Shown one piece after another: positions 25,735-34,976 of a DNA stretch of 64,000 bases; position 1 is the first letter of the stretch, and every line of letters begins with the position of its first letter. This stretch comes from LZORAL124-50-18 sp051208045 (lineage in GTDB: Bacteria > Pseudomonadota > Gammaproteobacteria > Pseudomonadales > Oleiphilaceae): positions 124,001-188,000 of the forward strand of contig JBPJFY010000007.1 of the NCBI GenBank assembly GCA_051208045.1, written 5' to 3'. Made by a program: the position numbers and the translations under genes. The notes below the pieces were generated by a model that did no database searches, was not told where the DNA came from, and saw only the letters and a program-made list of their open reading frames with translations.

Positions 25735-26957
25735 GAAATATCGCGCGAGCACCCTTTCGCTTTTTTAGTCTGATTGCCGTTGCCCTGCTTCTGCAGGCCT
25801 GTGCTGCGCTGAATGGTGCCAAAGCGCCAGTGGGGCAGGTCATGGGAACCGGGGATCTGGGCGTCATCATTGAGCGTGCCACGGGATCGGTTCTGATTGT
25901 TAATACGTCGTCGGAATCCATACTTCATCGTGTTGAAGGCTTGGGTGATTTGTCCCATGCCTCGCTGGTTTATTCGCGTGACGCGCGTTATGCCTATGTG
26001 TTCGGTCGGGATGGCGCGTTAACCAAGGTGGATCTGCTGACCGCCACGATCGTGAATCGGGTGATCCAGTCAGGTAACAGTATCGGTGGTGCCATTTCTC
26101 AAGATGGCCAGTATGTGGCTGTCTCGAATTACACGCCGGGCGGCGTGCGTGTGTTTCGCGCAGACACCCTCGAAATGGTGGCAGATTTACCGGCTGTTGC
26201 ACAGGATGGCCAGCAAGGCAAAACCGTTGGCTTGGTGGATATTCCCGGTAACAAGTTTGTGTTCAGTTTATTCGACGGTGGCGAAACCTGGGTGCTGGAT
26301 ATGACAACCTGGATGGCAGGTGATCATGAGGCCGCCGTGACCAAGTATCGCAATGTGGGCAAGCAACCCTACGATGCACTGGTGTCACCGGATGGGCGAT
26401 TTTATATCGCGGGCTTGTTTGGTGAAGATGGTATGGCGTTGCTGGATACCTGGTACCTGGACAAGGGCGTGAAGCGCATTATGGGCGATTATGGCCGGGG
26501 CGATAAAAAGCTGCCCGTGTTTAAAATGCCGCACTTGGAGGGCTGGGCCATTGCAGGTAATCACGCGTTCGTGCCCGCAGTCGGCTTGCATGAGGTGTTG
26601 GTTGTCGATATGAACACCTGGGCCCTGGTACAACGAATTCCGGTGCATAGTCAGCCTGTCTTCGTGATGGCAAGGCCTGATGGCCGCTATGTCTGGGTGA
26701 ATTTTGCCTTCCCGGACAATGACACGCTGCAGGTTATTGATACGGAAACCCGTCAGATCGTGCACACGGAGAAAGCTGGCGATACCGTACTGCACATGGA
26801 GTTTTCTCCTCGTGGGGAGCGCCTGTGGGTGTCCATCCGGGGAGATAATCAAGTGTGTATCTATGACACGGCGACATTAAAGCGTCAGTCGTGTCTGCCA
26901 GCGCAGAGTCCCAGTGGTATTTTCTTTACCGATCGGGCACATAAAACGGGGTTGTGA
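25731..26957 (+). CDS. nirF: NirF, heme d1 biosynthesis lipoprotein
   Basis: A 408-residue beta-propeller protein resembling the d1 domain of NirS without the cytochrome part. A lipobox LLQAC puts the lipidated Cys at residue 24, so it is membrane-anchored in the periplasm. NirF acts in a late step of heme d1 formation. Propeller blades show as repeated strands with SPDGRF and RPDGRYVWV motifs (residues ~215-330). ATGA overlap with nirC couples translation. nirDL follows immediately. Confidence 0.92.
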   Translation: MRNIARAPFRFFSLIAVALLLQACAALNGAKAPVGQVMGTGDLGVIIERATGSVLIVNTSSESILHRVEGLGDLSHASLVYSRDARYAYVFGRDGALTKVDLLTATIVNRVIQSGNSIGGAISQDGQYVAVSNYTPGGVRVFRADTLEMVADLPAVAQDGQQGKTVGLVDIPGNKFVFSLFDGGETWVLDMTTWMAGDHEAAVTKYRNVGKQPYDALVSPDGRFYIAGLFGEDGMALLDTWYLDKGVKRIMGDYGRGDKKLPVFKMPHLEGWAIAGNHAFVPAVGLHEVLVVDMNTWALVQRIPVHSQPVFVMARPDGRYVWVNFAFPDNDTLQVIDTETRQIVHTEKAGDTVLHMEFSPRGERLWVSIRGDNQVCIYDTATLKRQSCLPAQSPSGIFFTDRAHKTGL

Positions 26958-26959
26958 GC

Positions 26960-28015
26960 ATGAAATCTGCCGTGTTCAGTGAATTGAGTCGAGCCTTGGT
27001 GGATAACTATCAACGGCAGTTTCCACTCTGTCATCGACCATTTGAAAAAATTGGCCGCCAGTGGGGTGTTTCCGAGTCGGCCGTGTTTGAAGCGTTACAT
27101 GCGTTGGATCATGCGGGGGCTTTATCCCGGATTGGCCCGGTGTTTGACCATCATCGTGCCGGAGCGAGTACCTTGGCTGCGATGGCCGTACCGGCAGGTG
27201 ATATTGAGCAGGTGGCGCAACAAGTCAACGCTTTTGCCGAGGTGAACCATAACTACGAACGGGAACACCAATTCAATCTTTGGTTTGTCGTGGCGGCCCC
27301 GGACCAATTTCGACTGAAGCAAACGCTGCGAAACATCGAGCATGCCTGCGGGTATCCGGTGATGTCACTGCCGATGGTGAAAGGCTTTCATATTGATTTG
27401 GGCTTCCCGGTAGATTGGGGCCAAAGTGGCCATACCCCATTCCCCACGGTGTCACACAGTGAAACCCGGCTGGCCGTGGTTCAAAGTGACACGATTGCTG
27501 CAGCCAGTGGCTTGAGCGAAGCACAGCAGACGAAGCTGAAAAGCCTGATTCAAGGGGGCGTGCCGGTTGTGTCCTCGCCCTACGCGCAGCTGGCTGAGAG
27601 CGTCGGCGCGACTGAGTTTGGCGTAATGATGCAGATTCAGTTGTGGCAGGAGTCTGGCCTCATCAAACGTTTTGGTCTCGTGATCAAGCACCGGGCCATA
27701 GGCTATCGAGCCAATGCCATGGTGGTTTGGAATGTGCCTGATGCAGATCTGGAGTCTGTTGCGGCGAAACTGGCTAAAAGCCAGGGTGTCACTTTGTGTT
27801 ATCAGCGGCCGAGAGTGCTGCCTCAGTGGCCCTACAATTTGTTTTGCATGATCCATGGAAGAAACCGGACGGCAGTCATCGGGCAGCTGGACGCGATGGT
27901 TGAGCAATGTCAATTACAGTATTTGGACAAGGAGATATTGTTCAGTAGTAAGGCATTTAAGCAGTGCGGTGCTCGCTACTTCCACAACGATGACGAGAAA
28001 AAAGTCGTTGCCTGA
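26960..28015 (+). CDS. nirDL: NirDL fusion, siroheme decarboxylase subunit
   Basis: A 351-residue protein made of two Lrp/AsnC-like siroheme decarboxylase halves. Residues 1-155 (QRQFPLCHRPFEKIG, HNYEREHQFNLWFVV) resemble NirD, and ~185-345 (GGVPVVSSPYAQLAESVG, RPRVLPQWPYNLFCMIHG) resemble NirL. With NirG and NirH it converts siroheme to 12,18-didecarboxysiroheme. The conserved His in HNYEREH is present. The ATG at 26960 or an overlapping GTG at 26954 may start it; the nirF stop lies between. In Pseudomonas aeruginosa nirD and nirL are separate genes. Confidence 0.92.
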   Translation: MKSAVFSELSRALVDNYQRQFPLCHRPFEKIGRQWGVSESAVFEALHALDHAGALSRIGPVFDHHRAGASTLAAMAVPAGDIEQVAQQVNAFAEVNHNYEREHQFNLWFVVAAPDQFRLKQTLRNIEHACGYPVMSLPMVKGFHIDLGFPVDWGQSGHTPFPTVSHSETRLAVVQSDTIAAASGLSEAQQTKLKSLIQGGVPVVSSPYAQLAESVGATEFGVMMQIQLWQESGLIKRFGLVIKHRAIGYRANAMVVWNVPDADLESVAAKLAKSQGVTLCYQRPRVLPQWPYNLFCMIHGRNRTAVIGQLDAMVEQCQLQYLDKEILFSSKAFKQCGARYFHNDDEKKVVA

Positions 28016-28077
28016 GAAGCAGCGAGCTCCCAAAGAGCCTTATAAAACAGAGGCCTGTGGGTAGAAGTGAGGGTGTC

Positions 28078-28521
28078 ATGGATTCTATAGATAAGGAGTT
28101 GATTAACCGGCTACAGGATGGCATACCGCTGTGTCGATCGCCATTTGGGGCGGTAGCCGAGGACCTGGGTATCAGTGCGGCAGATGTGGTTGCCCGTTTG
28201 CGCACGTTGAGAGAGCACGGGATGCTGAGTCGTTTCGGGCCCATGTACAATATCGAACGATCGGGTGGATGCTTTTCTTTGGCAGCGATGAAGGTGCCGC
28301 AGGCCCGGTTTGAAGAAGTCGCAGCGTTTGTGAATGCACAGGAAGAGATAGCGCATAACTACGAGCGCGAACACGACTTCAACATGTGGTTTGTGATTGC
28401 GGCCGAGCAACCGGAACAGATCGACGAAGTGATTCAGCGGATCGAGCAGGAAACCGGGATCAAAGTATATAACATGCCCAAAAAGGAGGAGTTCTATGTC
28501 GGACTGCGATTTGAACTCTGA
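28078..28521 (+). CDS. nirG: NirG, siroheme decarboxylase subunit
   Basis: A 147-residue NirD/NirG-type Lrp/AsnC-like protein: IPLCRSPFGAVAEDLGI helix-turn-helix at the start, AHNYEREHDFNMWFVIAA in the ligand domain with the conserved His, and KKEEFYVGLRFEL at the end. It joins NirDL and NirH in decarboxylating siroheme in the cytosol. The ATG at 28078 has a GAGGG upstream; an earlier in-frame start adds seven residues. Its end overlaps nirH by 26 bases. Confidence 0.9.
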   Translation: MDSIDKELINRLQDGIPLCRSPFGAVAEDLGISAADVVARLRTLREHGMLSRFGPMYNIERSGGCFSLAAMKVPQARFEEVAAFVNAQEEIAHNYEREHDFNMWFVIAAEQPEQIDEVIQRIEQETGIKVYNMPKKEEFYVGLRFEL

Positions 28522-29020
28522 GAGCGCAAGTTTTGTGCTCAGCGCGCTGGATCGAAAACTGATCCTGGCAACGCAACAAGGACTTCCCATTACAGAAAAA
28601 CCGTTTGATGTGTTATCTGCACAGCTGGGTGTGGGTGTGGATGAGGTGATCGCCCGTATGCAGCGCATGTTGGACGCAGGCGTGATACGGCGTGTGGCTG
28701 CGGTACCCAATCACTACAAAATCGGGTTCAAGGCCAATGGCATGACGGTGTGGGACATCGAGGATGACAGTATTCAGCGTGCCGGAGAATTGATCGGCAA
28801 TCTGGATTACGTCAGTCATTGCTATCACCGTCCGCGTCATCTGCCTGAGTGGCCCTACAACTTCTTCGCCATGGTACACGGTCGTGAGCGCGCCGAGGTG
28901 GAAGAGAAAGTGGTGGAAATGAAGGCGTTGCTGGGGGATTTGTGCCGCCAGAATGACATTTTATACAGTTCAAGAATTTTGAAGAAAACCGGATTACGCA
29001 TAAAGAGCCAGCCTGCGTAA
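28496..29020 (+). CDS. nirH: NirH, siroheme decarboxylase subunit
   Basis: A 174-residue NirL/NirH-type Lrp/AsnC-like protein. GLPITEKPFDVLSAQLGVG forms the helix-turn-helix, and HCYHRPRHLPEWPYNFFAMVHG is the family signature at ~100-125. AGGAGG lies six bases before the ATG, inside nirG. It completes the siroheme decarboxylase set encoded by this operon (NirDL, G, H). Confidence 0.9.
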   Translation: MSDCDLNSESASFVLSALDRKLILATQQGLPITEKPFDVLSAQLGVGVDEVIARMQRMLDAGVIRRVAAVPNHYKIGFKANGMTVWDIEDDSIQRAGELIGNLDYVSHCYHRPRHLPEWPYNFFAMVHGRERAEVEEKVVEMKALLGDLCRQNDILYSSRILKKTGLRIKSQPA

Positions 29021-29074
29021 TCAAAAGATGAGAACTGCACCGAGTGTTCGGTGCATGTTTCGAGGAGAGTCAGC

Positions 29075-30256
29075 ATGTTTCGAATCACACAGTACATGGA
29101 ATCATTAATGAATCCGACACCGGTACCTCCTGCGCGGAAGCCGCCGGGTCCCGTGGTGATTTGGAACCTCATACGCCGGTGCAATCTGACCTGCAAGCAT
29201 TGCTACTCCATCTCTGCGGACATCGACTTTAAAGGCGAGTTAAGCACTGACGAAGTATTCACGGTGATGGATGATCTCAAAGGATTTCGCGTCCCGGTGC
29301 TGATTTTGTCTGGTGGTGAACCGTTGCTGAGGCCGGATATCTTTGAAATTTCTCATCGCGCCAAAGCGATGGGATTTTACGTGGGCTTGTCCAGCAATGG
29401 GACGCTGATTACCGAGGACAATATCCAGGCCATCGCTGATGTGGGCTACGACTATGTGGGCATCAGTCTGGATGGATTGAAAGAGACACATGATACGTTC
29501 CGCCAGTTGAAAGGCGCATTTGATGCGTCGCTGAAAGGCATTGAGCTGTGCAAGGAGCACGGCATAAAAGTGGGGGCGCGATTCACGTTGACCCAGGACA
29601 ACTTTGCCGAGCTGCCAGAGCTGCTCACCCTCATGGATGAGCTGGATATTGACAAATTTTATCTTTCCCATTTGAACTACGCAGGCCGGGGGAATAGAAA
29701 CCGCAAGCGTGATGCGTTTCATCAAATGACACGAGAGGCGATGGACCTGCTTTTTGATCGCTGCTGGGCGGAGCTCAAGCAAGGCAAAAAACGTGAATAC
29801 GTGACGGGTAACAATGATGCCGACGGAGCCTACCTGTTGATGTGGGCGGAAAAAAATGTACCCGATCAGGTGGAAGCGCTCAAACAGCGCCTCGTGAACT
29901 GGGGCGGGAACTCCTCCGGCGTCAATATTTCGAACATTGATAATTTGGGGAACGTGCATCCGGATACTTTTTGGTGGGACTACCATTTGGGCAATGTACG
30001 GGAAAAACCTTTTTCTGAAATTTGGTCTGACAGCAGCGATCCTTTGATGACAGGGTTCCGCACAACCCCGCGTCCCGTCAAAGGGCGCTGCGCGTCATGC
30101 CAATATCTTTCCATTTGTGGTGGCAATACGCGGGTGCGGGCGCACCAATTGACGGGAGATCCCTGGGCAGAAGATCCTGCCTGTTATCTCTCCGATCAGG
30201 AAATCGGAATTGCGGATGCCTGCGATTCCAGCGAGTTGAATGTGGTAAACCTTTAA
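29075..30256 (+). CDS. nirJ: NirJ, radical SAM enzyme of heme d1 synthesis
   Basis: A 393-residue radical SAM protein that replaces two propionate side chains with keto groups during heme d1 synthesis. The [4Fe-4S] motif CNLTCKHC is at 36-43, SGGEPLL binds SAM (~82), and a C-terminal SPASM-like cluster has CASCQYLSICGGN (~340-352) plus further Cys. The ATG at 29075 (MFRITQYM) is preceded by GAGGAGAG; a longer start at 29051 lacks support. Preceded by nirH with 54 bases between and followed by nirE. Confidence 0.95.
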   Translation: MFRITQYMESLMNPTPVPPARKPPGPVVIWNLIRRCNLTCKHCYSISADIDFKGELSTDEVFTVMDDLKGFRVPVLILSGGEPLLRPDIFEISHRAKAMGFYVGLSSNGTLITEDNIQAIADVGYDYVGISLDGLKETHDTFRQLKGAFDASLKGIELCKEHGIKVGARFTLTQDNFAELPELLTLMDELDIDKFYLSHLNYAGRGNRNRKRDAFHQMTREAMDLLFDRCWAELKQGKKREYVTGNNDADGAYLLMWAEKNVPDQVEALKQRLVNWGGNSSGVNISNIDNLGNVHPDTFWWDYHLGNVREKPFSEIWSDSSDPLMTGFRTTPRPVKGRCASCQYLSICGGNTRVRAHQLTGDPWAEDPACYLSDQEIGIADACDSSELNVVNL

Positions 30257-30314
30257 CGAAACATGACGCACCAGCGGTACGCCGGGCGGATAATAATGCA
30301 GGTAAGGGGGCAAG

Positions 30315-31244
30315 ATGGGCAGGCTGATATCTTTCAAGAGACAAACCATTCCTGGTGTGAATGAACCTGAACTTGCGCCTGGTGAGGTTGCGTTGGTGGG
30401 GGCCGGGCCAGGTGATCCCGGTTTGTTGACGTTGCGCGCCTATGCGTTGATGCAACAGGCAGAAGTTGTGGTGTTTGATCGACTGGTCTCTCCGGAAATC
30501 ATGAATATGGTGAACCCGGATGCCAAACGCGTCGATGCCGGTAAAAGTTGCCGTAAGCATGTTCTCACCCAGGATAAGACCAATGAAACGCTGGTTGAGC
30601 TGGCGCAAAAAGGCTATCGCGTTCTGCGCTTGAAGGGCGGCGACCCCTATATTTTTGGGCGGGGCGGCGAGGAAGTCGAGTTTTTGATTGAAGCGGGTGT
30701 TCGCTTTCGCGTGGTACCCGGCATCACTTCTGCCCAGGGTTGCAGTACTTACGCGGGATTCCCCCTGACGCACCGAGACTATGCTCAAAGTGTTACCTTT
30801 GTGACTGGGCACCGTAAGGCGGGCCACACGGCACCCAGCGACGATGGGCGGCGAGAAGGGCGCCTGGCTGAGCTGGACCTGGACTGGGCAAGCCTAGCCA
30901 ATGCGCATCACACCGTTGTTTTCTATATGGGGATCGGGAATGCGGAACTGATATCCAGCGGACTGATCCAGGCGGGCCGGGCGTCGTCTACCCCCGTGGC
31001 CCTGATTGAGCGTGGCACGCGTCCTGATCAACGCACCGTAATTACGGATTTATTGGCCATGCCACAGGCCATTGAGCGGCATGCCTTGCAGCCCCCAACC
31101 ATGATCGTGGTCGGTGAGGTTGTGGCGCTGGCACATAAGTTTGAGCAGGGGGCCGCAGGCCGATCTTCCGACTTCCCGGTGACCGAACCTTTACCGTCCA
31201 ACGTTTCCAGCGCAGGCGGCCTGTCGGCAAAAGGGGAGTTATGA
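30315..31244 (+). CDS. nirE: NirE, uroporphyrinogen-III C-methyltransferase
   Basis: A 309-residue SAM-dependent methyltransferase making precorrin-2, the first dedicated step from uroporphyrinogen III toward siroheme and heme d1. Motifs: VALVGAGPGDPGLLTLRA (~27-44), LKGGDPYIFGRGGEE (~108-122), VVPGITSAQG and FPLTHRDYAQSV. It is a stand-alone SUMT without the CysG dehydrogenase part. About 20 extra residues precede the domain and ~30 follow it. It overlaps nirN by four bases. Confidence 0.94.
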   Translation: MGRLISFKRQTIPGVNEPELAPGEVALVGAGPGDPGLLTLRAYALMQQAEVVVFDRLVSPEIMNMVNPDAKRVDAGKSCRKHVLTQDKTNETLVELAQKGYRVLRLKGGDPYIFGRGGEEVEFLIEAGVRFRVVPGITSAQGCSTYAGFPLTHRDYAQSVTFVTGHRKAGHTAPSDDGRREGRLAELDLDWASLANAHHTVVFYMGIGNAELISSGLIQAGRASSTPVALIERGTRPDQRTVITDLLAMPQAIERHALQPPTMIVVGEVVALAHKFEQGAAGRSSDFPVTEPLPSNVSSAGGLSAKGEL

Positions 31245-32749
31245 GAAAGTTCACCGGAATCATACTTGGTGCCTTGTTAGCACCTGCTGCGGTGATGGCA
31301 GGTGGTGGCGTTGAGGCAGACTATGAAAAACACTGTGCCGCCTGTCATGGTGCACAGCGATTGGGCGGTATGGGGCCGGCATTGCTGCCGGAAAACCTGT
31401 CACGTATTCGCAAAAAGGAAATCCGACAGGTCATCGAGCAGGGGCGTCCATTGACGCAAATGCCTGCTTTTAGCTCCCAGTTGTCTGCTGAGCAAATGGA
31501 TGCGCTTACCGCCTATGTTCAAACGCCTCCCGCCGAGTCGCCTCAGTGGACGGCGTCGGACATTACGGCGTCTCACATTGTGACGCATCCCGAAGGGAGT
31601 TTGCCGGCCAAACCGGTGTTTGAAGCGGATCTGATGAATCTTTTTCTGGTGGTGGAGCTCGGAGATCACCACATTACCGTGTTGAACGGGGACACGTTTG
31701 AGCCGATCCATCGGTTCAAAACCCGGTTTGCCCTGCATGGTGGTCCTAAGTACTCGCCCGATGGCCGTTATGTTTATATGGCCTCGCGGGACGGCTGGAT
31801 CAGCAAGTTTGATATGTACAACCTGAAAATCGTTGCGGAAACCCGGGCAGGAATCAATACGCGCAATCTCGCGGTGTCTTCCGATGGCAAGTGGGTGATG
31901 GTGGCAAATTATCTGCCGCATAGCCTGGTGGTGTTGGATGCGGCGAATCTGGAGTTCAAGCAGGTAGTCGCGGTGCAAAGTGGTGGGGACAGCTCTCGCG
32001 TCAGTGCAGTGTATAACGCGCCGCCGCGTAACAGCTTTGTCGCTGCGCTGAAGGACATGAAGGAGGTGTGGGAGTTCCCCTATGCCGGCAAGTCGGCTAC
32101 CGCAGACTGGAAACCCCGAAAAATTGAAACCAAAGACTACCTGGATGATTTTTTCTTTGATCCAGAGTACAAACATCTGCTCGGGGCGACGCGCACCGAC
32201 GCAAAGACCCGCGAAACCACTGGCGGGCAGGTGATCGACATGGACACCGGAAAACAGGTAGCCACCCTGCCCATATCGGGTATGCCGCATCTGGGATCGG
32301 GGATTACCTGGATGTACGAAGGCCGGCGAATCATGGCCTCGCCGAATCTTAAAGAGTACAAAATTTCGTTTATCGACATGACCAACTGGCAGGTCATCAA
32401 GGAAATTGAAACCGAAGGGCCCGGATTCTTTATGCGGTCGCACAATGCATCACAGTACGCGTGGGCGGATGTGTTCTTTGGGCCGAACAAAGAGGCGGTG
32501 CATATCATTGATAAACGCAAACTGGAAATCACGAAAACGCTTCGGCCGGTAAAAAACAAAACAGCGGCACATGTCGAGTTTACGAAAGATGGTAAGTACG
32601 CGCTGCTCAGTGTGTGGGACATGGAGGGCGAAGTGATTGTGTACGACGCAAACTCGCTGGAAGAGCAGAAGCGCCTGCCTATGGTGAAACCCTCTGGCAA
32701 GTATAACGTCTACAACAAAACGCACTACGAAGACGGCACCAGCCACTGA
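31241..32749 (+). CDS. nirN: NirN, dihydro-heme d1 dehydrogenase
   Basis: A 502-residue periplasmic cytochrome: signal peptide (to ~20), a cytochrome c domain with CAACH at 32-36, then a d1-type eight-bladed propeller (~130-500). It oxidises dihydro-heme d1 to heme d1 before transfer to NirS. I call NirN over NirS because of the shorter length, the shorter cytochrome domain and the end YNVYNKTHYEDGTSH, which fits NirN as I remember it. It closes the operon before a strong terminator. If a search showed NirS instead, the operon reading would change. Confidence 0.88.
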   Translation: MRKFTGIILGALLAPAAVMAGGGVEADYEKHCAACHGAQRLGGMGPALLPENLSRIRKKEIRQVIEQGRPLTQMPAFSSQLSAEQMDALTAYVQTPPAESPQWTASDITASHIVTHPEGSLPAKPVFEADLMNLFLVVELGDHHITVLNGDTFEPIHRFKTRFALHGGPKYSPDGRYVYMASRDGWISKFDMYNLKIVAETRAGINTRNLAVSSDGKWVMVANYLPHSLVVLDAANLEFKQVVAVQSGGDSSRVSAVYNAPPRNSFVAALKDMKEVWEFPYAGKSATADWKPRKIETKDYLDDFFFDPEYKHLLGATRTDAKTRETTGGQVIDMDTGKQVATLPISGMPHLGSGITWMYEGRRIMASPNLKEYKISFIDMTNWQVIKEIETEGPGFFMRSHNASQYAWADVFFGPNKEAVHIIDKRKLEITKTLRPVKNKTAAHVEFTKDGKYALLSVWDMEGEVIVYDANSLEEQKRLPMVKPSGKYNVYNKTHYEDGTSH

Positions 32750-32781
32750 TACAGCATTTCACGCAACTTCTCTCCTGTTTG

Positions 32782-32811
32782 CCCGGTTCACCTGAACCGG
32801 GTTTTCTTTCT
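32782..32811 (+). terminator. Terminator after nirN
   Basis: CCCGGTTCA-CC-TGAACCGGG is a perfect nine-base-pair stem followed by TTTTCTTTC. It separates the heme d1 operon from norCB, which has its own DNR promoter 40 bases on. Confidence 0.85.
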
Positions 32812-32848
32812 CCCAAAGGTTTACCTCCAAGGAAATAAATTTTGTCTG

Positions 32849-32862
32849 TTGATCAATATCAA
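32849..32862 (+). promoter_or_regulatory. FNR/DNR box upstream of norC
   Basis: TTGAT-CAAT-ATCAA is a perfect consensus dyad. TAACTT at 32885-32890 sits at the -10 position expected for a box centred near -41.5. The norC ATG is 64 bases downstream of the box. Confidence 0.88.
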
Positions 32863-32926
32863 GGGCAAATAGGTTAAGGAATCGTAACTTTAACACTGAA
32901 ACATAACTGACTGAGGAGAGCACACA

Positions 32927-33367
32927 ATGGCTGAACGCTTTACCAAAAGCATGGCCAGGAATATCTATCTGGGGGGCAGTGCCTTTTTTATCCTGCTATT
33001 CCTGGCCTTGACTTTCGACACGATACACGAACTTCCCAAACGGGATAACCGACAGGAGCTGACGGAGTCGGTCGCCCGGGGCAAAATGCTCTGGGAAGAA
33101 AACAACTGCGTTGGTTGTCACTCACTGCTGGGCGAAGGGGCGTACTATGCACCTGAGCTGGGTAACGTTTACCAGCGCCGTGGTGGCGAGGCAGGGTTCA
33201 AGCTGTTCTTCCATGCCTGGATGAAAGCTCAACCCACCAACGCACCTGGTCGACGCCAGATGCCACAATTTAACCTGACGGATGAGCAGTTGGATGATCT
33301 CGCGGATTTTCTGGAATACTCCGCCAAGATCAATACAAACGACTGGCCACCAAATATCGAAGGTTAA
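32927..33367 (+). CDS. norC: NorC, cytochrome c subunit of nitric oxide reductase
   Basis: A 146-residue membrane-anchored cytochrome that passes electrons to NorB. One N-terminal transmembrane anchor (GGSAFFILLFLALTF, ~16-30), heme motif CVGCH at 61-65, followed by SLLGEGAYYAPELGNVYQRRG, the usual NorC block, and an axial Met in GRRQMPQF (~110). Length is typical. GAGGAGAG precedes the ATG; norB follows 12 bases after the stop. Confidence 0.97.
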   Translation: MAERFTKSMARNIYLGGSAFFILLFLALTFDTIHELPKRDNRQELTESVARGKMLWEENNCVGCHSLLGEGAYYAPELGNVYQRRGGEAGFKLFFHAWMKAQPTNAPGRRQMPQFNLTDEQLDDLADFLEYSAKINTNDWPPNIEG

Positions 33368-33379
33368 GGAGTATTTGTC

Positions 33380-34762
33380 ATGAAATATCAATCTCAAGCC
33401 GTGGCAAAACCCTACTTCGTTTTTGCCATCATTCTGTTTGCTGCTCAGGTGCTGTTTGGCCTGGTCCTGGGGATGCAATATGTTGTGGGCGATTTCCTCT
33501 TCCCGGAAATTCCATTTAACGTAGCGCGGATGGTGCACACCAACCTGCTCATTGTCTGGCTGCTGTTTGGATTTATGGGGGCCGCTTACTATTTGATCCC
33601 CGAAGAAGCGGAAACCGAGCTGCACAGTCCGAAGCTCGCGATTGCCTTGTTCTGGATTTTTGCCGTTGCCGGTGGTTTGACCGTACTGGGTTATCTGCTG
33701 GTGCCTTATGCTACCCTGGCAGAAATGACGGGTAACAGTTTACTGCCTACCATGGGGCGTGAGTTCCTGGAACAACCGACCATAACCAAAGTGGGTATCG
33801 TCATTGTTGCGCTTGGCTTCCTGTTCAATGTGGGTATGACTGTGTTGAAAGGTCGTAAAACCGTCATCAACATCGTACTCATGACTGGGTTACTTGGCTT
33901 GGCCGTGATGTTCCTGTTCTCTTTCTACAACCCGGAAAACCTCGTACTGGACAAAATGTTCTGGTGGTGGGTTGTTCACCTTTGGGTAGAAGGTGTGTGG
34001 GAATTGATCATGGGGGCGATCTTGGCGTTCGTGCTGATCAAAGTGACCGGTGTTGACCGCGAAGTGATTGAAAAGTGGTTGTATGTGATTATCGCAATGG
34101 CGTTGATCACGGGTATCCTGGGTACCGGTCACCACTACTTCTTCATTGGTACGCCGGAATACTGGTTGTGGATTGGTTCAGTATTCTCTGCACTGGAGCC
34201 CATTCCGTTCTTCATGATGACAGTTTTCGCGTTCAACATGGTGAACCGTCGTCGACGTGAGCATCCAAACCGTGCAGCGACGCTGTGGGCACTGGGTTGT
34301 GGTGTGATGGCCTTCCTGGGTGCTGGTGTGTGGGGCTTCCTGCATACGCTGGCTCCGGTGAACTACTACACTCACGGTACTCAGATCACTGCCGCACATG
34401 GTCACATGGCTTTCTACGGAGCGTATGTCATGATCGTGATCACAATAATTTCCTACGCCATGCCAATTCTGCGTGGCCGCACTGAAGGCAACAGCAACAG
34501 GGCGCAGGTCGTGGAAATGTGGGGCTTCTGGTTAATGACGATTGCTATGGTGTTCATTACTCTGTTCCTTACTGCAGCAGGTGTACTGCAAGTATGGATT
34601 CAGCGTCTGCCAGAAACCGGCGCGCTGGACTTCATGACCACGCAGGACAAGATTGCACTGTTCTACTGGTTGCGTGAAATTTCAGGCGTGGTTTTCCTGA
34701 TTGGTCTGATCTGCTACATCGCCAGCTTCTTTGTGAAGGGTGACGACACCGCAGCTGCCTGA
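33380..34762 (+). CDS. norB: NorB, catalytic subunit of nitric oxide reductase
   Basis: A 460-residue heme-copper-oxidase-family protein with about twelve transmembrane helices, reducing two NO to N2O with NorC. Conserved His-bearing segments include ARMVHTNLLIVW (~54), WWWVVHLWVEGVWEL (~195-210), GTGHHYFFIG (~248-257) and THGTQITAAHGHMAFYGAY (~332-350), giving heme b, heme b3 and FeB ligands. The glutamates of the Glu-rich FeB surroundings (VEGVWE) are present. It lacks an N-terminal cytochrome-like or quinol extension, so it is cNOR rather than qNOR. Confidence 0.97.
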   Translation: MKYQSQAVAKPYFVFAIILFAAQVLFGLVLGMQYVVGDFLFPEIPFNVARMVHTNLLIVWLLFGFMGAAYYLIPEEAETELHSPKLAIALFWIFAVAGGLTVLGYLLVPYATLAEMTGNSLLPTMGREFLEQPTITKVGIVIVALGFLFNVGMTVLKGRKTVINIVLMTGLLGLAVMFLFSFYNPENLVLDKMFWWWVVHLWVEGVWELIMGAILAFVLIKVTGVDREVIEKWLYVIIAMALITGILGTGHHYFFIGTPEYWLWIGSVFSALEPIPFFMMTVFAFNMVNRRRREHPNRAATLWALGCGVMAFLGAGVWGFLHTLAPVNYYTHGTQITAAHGHMAFYGAYVMIVITIISYAMPILRGRTEGNSNRAQVVEMWGFWLMTIAMVFITLFLTAAGVLQVWIQRLPETGALDFMTTQDKIALFYWLREISGVVFLIGLICYIASFFVKGDDTAAA

Positions 34763-34821
34763 GCGAACTTCGTAAGGATGCACAGACCGCCACGGAAGGC
34801 GGGCCAAAACTGAACGCAAAC

Positions 34822-34889
34822 AACGGCTTCCTGAAGCGCTCCGAAGAACACAATCTCTTCGGTTCGACTCAGAAGCCGTTTTCTTTTTC
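34822..34889 (+). terminator. Terminator after norB
   Basis: AACGGCTTC (34822-34830) pairs with GAAGCCGTT (34872-34880), enclosing a second stem CCGAAGA/TCTTCGG, and is followed by TTCTTTTTCT. This branched hairpin ends the norCB transcript, so the genes after it need another promoter. Confidence 0.7.
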
Positions 34890-34904
34890 TATCAGCGTCA
34901 ATTT

Positions 34905-34952
34905 CGTACAATTATAAACTCGTATAATCATAAATTCGTACAATAGTAGTAG
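34905..34952 (+). repeat. Three 16-bp tandem repeats before the CcoG-like gene
   Basis: Units at 34905-34920, 34921-34936 and 34937-34952 begin CGTACAAT, CGTATAAT and CGTACAAT and are A+T rich after that. They end 24 bases before the ATG at 34977. The phasing of 16 bp is exact. Confidence 0.75.
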
Positions 34953-34976
34953 GTAGTTGGCGAGGAATACTTCCTT

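Noticed and set aside
31241..32749. Reading the last nir gene as nirS
   Set aside because: Length, the small cytochrome domain and the GTSH end fit NirN better; NirS is usually about 560-600 residues with a longer cytochrome part.
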